A stretch of 14,461 nt of DNA from Minisyncoccota bacterium. GTDB lineage: Bacteria > Patescibacteriota > Minisyncoccia > Phycocordibacterales > JACZSL01. Positions within the stretch are counted from its first letter, which is position 1. Each line of letters begins with the position of its first letter. The stretch lies in NCBI GenBank assembly GCA_028280145.1, contig JANQMM010000010.1, positions 1-14,461 of the forward strand, written 5' to 3'. Below the pieces are notes generated by a model. The model was not told where the DNA came from. It was given only the letters and a program-made list of their open reading frames with translations, and ran no database searches. Of the stretch, positions 14,402 to 14,461 are shown piece after piece. Made by a program: the position numbers and the translations under genes.

Positions 14402-14461
14402 TGTCCTCACATTTTATCTTTTCTGGAGTAAGGCGTGTTTGCCTTAGGAAAGGTGAGGACA
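14402..14461. other. Nested hairpin at the window end
   Basis: TGTCCTCAC (14402-14410) pairs with GTGAGGACA (14453-14461), and inside AAGGC gtgttt GCCTT plus flanking CTTTTC/GGAAAG can continue the fold. It ends exactly at the last base, so it may be part of a longer structured RNA or regulatory leader. No gene is visible here. Confidence 0.4.

Overview
The window looks like a chromosomal segment from a Candidate Phyla Radiation (Patescibacteria, probably Parcubacteria-type) bacterium. The reasons are a small-genome style gene set (SEDS/RodA protein, LamG surface protein with a Ser/Thr-rich Ig-like tail, winged-helix/nucleotidyltransferase-like regulator, BtpA-like barrel), few Shine-Dalgarno sites, and above all a 23S rRNA gene that carries several large insertions, a known habit of this group. 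The taxonomic call is inference; no 16S gene is present.

Layout. 1-941 (-): secreted LamG-domain protein, cut by the window edge. 1078-2427 (-): polyprenyl-phosphate sugar-1-phosphate transferase, divergent from a GT4 glycosyltransferase (2519-3682, +); together an envelope glycan module. 3698-6279 (-): a VWA-domain membrane-anchored protein followed 26 bp later by rodA, a likely cell-wall operon. 6330-6627 (+): a GC-rich structured RNA with its own near-consensus promoter and intrinsic terminator; no known family recognised. 6634-11540 (-): an rRNA operon of promoter, leader, 23S, tRNA-Pro and 5S, without 16S. 11676-12407 (-): MscS-like/TM-helix channel. 12555-13187 (-): winged-helix protein with an NTase-like domain, with DnaA-box-like sites around its 3' end. 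13370-13549 (+): 59-residue basic unknown protein. 13656-14363 (+): BtpA/SgcQ-like TIM barrel.

The remarkable part is the 23S gene. It is about 4.16 kb and contains three large insertions. (1) A 447-nt ORF-less group I intron lies at the site equivalent to E. coli 2593, the I-CreI site of chloroplast LSU genes. (2) An intervening sequence in helix 25 carries a complete small CDS with its own ribosome-binding site, encoding a 65-residue Cys/His-rich, metallothionein-like protein. (3) An intervening sequence in helix 45 carries two tRNA genes, tRNA-Trp(CCA) and an odd tRNA-Gly-like gene with anticodon ACC, in the same orientation as the rRNA.

Both intervening sequences are closed by stems of 20 bp or more that share the same base (TTGTGAATTT ... 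AAATTCATAA, including the same G-U wobble). A related, covarying stem occurs as a hairpin in the group I intron. Helices 25 and 45 are the classical sites of RNase III-excised intervening sequences in other bacteria. Here the excised pieces would deliver useful cargo (tRNAs, a small metal-binding protein mRNA), so rRNA maturation, tRNA supply and a small protein would be coupled. That coupling is a hypothesis; the embedded genes are directly visible in the sequence.

Two 21-nt palindromes sit directly upstream of the rRNA promoter and recur with one change inside the group I intron, a further unexplained link.
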